From Clostridiales bacterium (GTDB lineage Bacteria > Bacillota_A > Clostridia > Saccharofermentanales > Saccharofermentanaceae): a stretch of DNA of 6,401 nucleotides. The first letter of the stretch is position 1, and each line of letters starts with the position of its first letter. The notes beneath the pieces were generated by a model. That model did not search any database, was not told the origin of the DNA, and was given only the letters and a program-made list of their open reading frames with translations. The stretch is from contig JAGCGE010000029.1 of the NCBI GenBank assembly GCA_017649745.1, positions 1-6,401 of the forward strand, in the 5' to 3' direction. Positions 5,212 through 6,401 of the stretch are shown one piece after another. Both the position numbers and the translations under genes were made by a program.

Positions 5212-6401
5212 TTATCTGCTTATTGCATAACTTGCACAGATCTCAGTGAATTCCTTTGAAGCTACAAAGCTGTTGAATACCTGATCTTTGGTCATGCCGT
5301 TGTTCATATTATTAAGCCAGTAGTTAAGTCCTTCATCATCAGGATCTCTTCCCATGAATGTCTTGTACATTCTCGTAATAAGTTCCTTGTTACTATAGTT
5401 ATGATCGATAAACTCCTTACAGTAGAAGAACTCATGAGCTGCCTGAGAACCTGTAAGTTCAAGGTTGGTAAGACCTAAGCTCCAATAGTTAAGTCCGCCT
5501 TCTTCAGGGTCACGGCCTAAGCACTCTGTGTAAAGTCTTGTAGCAAAAGCGGTTGCATTCTTTGATGCTGATGTTGCTTTAGCTGTAGTTGCTCCGCTCT
5601 TAACTCCGTATGTTGCACAGATATTGCACCACTCAGGTGAATTAATGAAGCCTTCTACGACTGCATCAGGACCGATCGTATTAAGACTGTTGAGCCAGAA
5701 GTTAAATCCTTCAGGATCCTTCTCTGCATCACGATCGAAGAATGTCTTATAGAGTACTTTAAGGAAATCTTCATTGCTTAATCCTCTGCCTTTGAACTCA
5801 GGGCTTGTTAAGAATGAACGAGCCGCATCTGCTCCTGAAAGAGTTCCGTTACCAACTAACTCGCACCAGTAGTCCTTACCACCTTTTTCGGAAGGACGAT
5901 TAAGAGCTACTACATAAAGGCGCTCGACAAAATCTTCAAATGTTGATTCCTTGGCAGGTGTCTGTGTCGGATTTGTAGTAGGGTTAGTAGTAGGGTTGGT
6001 AGTAGGATTGGTTGAAGGAGTTGTAGTAGTAGGAGCCGGAGTTACAGGTTCCTTGTCTGCGTCTGGTGTAATGGTTATGTTCTTGCAACTATCAGTAGTG
6101 CGGACCTTGTACTTCCAGACAGGAATATCGCTGAAAGTGTTGTTAGAGATTGTTGCGGTATCAACATTATCAAGATACATACCGTGGAATCCTGTACCTG
6201 ATATGTCATTCTTGTTGATGATAAGGTTCTTGCAACCTGTAAAGAGCATTCCTCCCCTAGGAGTATCAGAGATCTTATTGTTTTCGAAAGTTCCTGTAGA
6301 ATCTCCTGTCTGGATAGGGTAATCTGACGTGCTCTTGATAGTATTATTGGAGACAGTAACAGTTGAATTCTCGAAGATCTGTACTCCGTTATTTCCACCG
6401 C
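5212..6401 (-). CDS. Beta-helix / DUF4214-repeat protein, probably exported (partial, N-terminus missing)
   Basis: The minus-strand frame is open from the window edge to TAA at 5214-5212, giving at least 395 residues. The methionine at 6249 is internal: the 50 codons before it continue the same repeat pattern. The N-terminal part (5' to about 6065) consists of 22-25-residue coils with a recurring NNxI/NNxF pattern (SNNTIKS, ENNKISD, NKNDISG, SNNTFSD), as in right-handed parallel beta-helices of the PbH1/NosD type, which often bind or cut polysaccharides. Next is a Thr/Pro-rich linker with NPTT repeats. The C-terminal 250 residues hold four DUF4214-type repeats with the core LYxxxLxRDPxxxGxxYW and ending in FxxSxEF/W. 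There is no LPxTG or C-terminal membrane helix. Export is inferred from the architecture; the signal peptide would be outside. Function is unknown; a surface or matrix glycan role fits the neighbours. Confidence 0.85.
   Translation of the reverse strand, partial: GGNNGVQIFENSTVTVSNNTIKSTSDYPIQTGDSTGTFENNKISDTPRGGMLFTGCKNLIINKNDISGTGFHGMYLDNVDTATISNNTFSDIPVWKYKVRTTDSCKNITITPDADKEPVTPAPTTTTPSTNPTTNPTTNPTTNPTQTPAKESTFEDFVERLYVVALNRPSEKGGKDYWCELVGNGTLSGADAARSFLTSPEFKGRGLSNEDFLKVLYKTFFDRDAEKDPEGFNFWLNSLNTIGPDAVVEGFINSPEWCNICATYGVKSGATTAKATSASKNATAFATRLYTECLGRDPEEGGLNYWSLGLTNLELTGSQAAHEFFYCKEFIDHNYSNKELITRMYKTFMGRDPDDEGLNYWLNNMNNGMTKDQVFNSFVASKEFTEICASYAISR
5969..6016 (-). repeat. 12-bp tandem repeat encoding the NPTT linker
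   Basis: Four imperfect 12-base units (5969-5980, 5981-5992, 5993-6004, 6005-6016; core GGGTTNGTAGTA on the + strand) encode successive N-P-T/S-T units on the minus strand. Such a low-complexity Thr/Pro linker is typical between domains of exported proteins. A 12-base unit keeps the frame, so copy number could vary between strains without breaking the gene. Confidence 0.8.

Noticed and set aside
5951..6322. Plus-strand open frame of 123 codons with a Val/Gly-rich start
   Set aside because: The VVGLVVGLV pattern is only the antisense reading of the NPTT repeat; the minus-strand beta-helix/DUF4214 frame explains the region.
6075..6398. Second minus-strand frame overlapping the 5' part of the surface protein gene
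   Set aside because: It is in another frame, lacks the coil pattern, and the NNxI repeat ladder runs continuously in the frame I annotated.
1..6401. CRISPR array, tRNA, rRNA, insertion sequence or phage genes
   Set aside because: I saw no spaced direct repeats of CRISPR type, no cloverleaf or rRNA segments, no transposase and no terminal inverted repeats.

Overview
The window looks like chromosomal DNA of an anaerobic Firmicute of the class Clostridia, probably a gut or rumen Lachnospiraceae or Oscillospiraceae relative. The reasons are strong AGGAG-type ribosome binding sites, canonical sigma-A promoters (TTGACA/TATAAT), a CIRCE operator on a small heat-shock gene, a Phd/RelE module of the Firmicute type, and a secreted protein with DUF4214 repeats. 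This placement is an inference from gene content; there is no rRNA or other marker.

Layout. (1) 6-818 (+): a two-helix membrane protein with a DUF3592-like first half; its true start may lie outside the window. (2) 819-1003: a regulatory region for the next gene. It holds a perfect 8-bp inverted repeat, a CIRCE element fused to a perfect TTGACA-N16-TATAAT promoter, and a 5' leader whose CCTCC could mask the ribosome binding site. (3) 1004-1450 (+): an Hsp20 small heat-shock protein, closed by a strong hairpin at 1481-1521. (4) 1538-2188 (+): a compact Phd/YefM antitoxin and RelE/ParE toxin pair with a 4-nt overlap and its own promoter overlapping a 10-bp direct repeat. (5) 2293-3687 (+): a polyprenyl-phosphate sugar phosphotransferase that starts glycan synthesis. 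(6) 3789-5132 (+): a Wzz-type chain-length protein whose cytoplasmic tail looks like a collapsed BY-kinase domain without Walker motifs. (7) 5165-5195: a terminator shared by convergent genes. (8) 5212-6401 (-): the C-terminal part of a large, probably exported protein made of parallel beta-helix coils, an NPTT linker and four DUF4214-type repeats; its N-terminus is beyond the right edge.

How they may work together. Genes 2293-3687 and 3789-5132 form a small polysaccharide initiation and chain-length module, apparently each with its own promoter and without adjacent glycosyltransferases, flippase or polymerase here. The convergent beta-helix/DUF4214 protein may be a surface protein linked to the same envelope glycan, but that is only suggested by position. 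The heat-shock gene and the toxin-antitoxin pair are independent units. The least ordinary points are the degenerate kinase-like tail of the Wzz protein, the base-level overlap of CIRCE with the -35 box, and the beta-helix/DUF4214 architecture.
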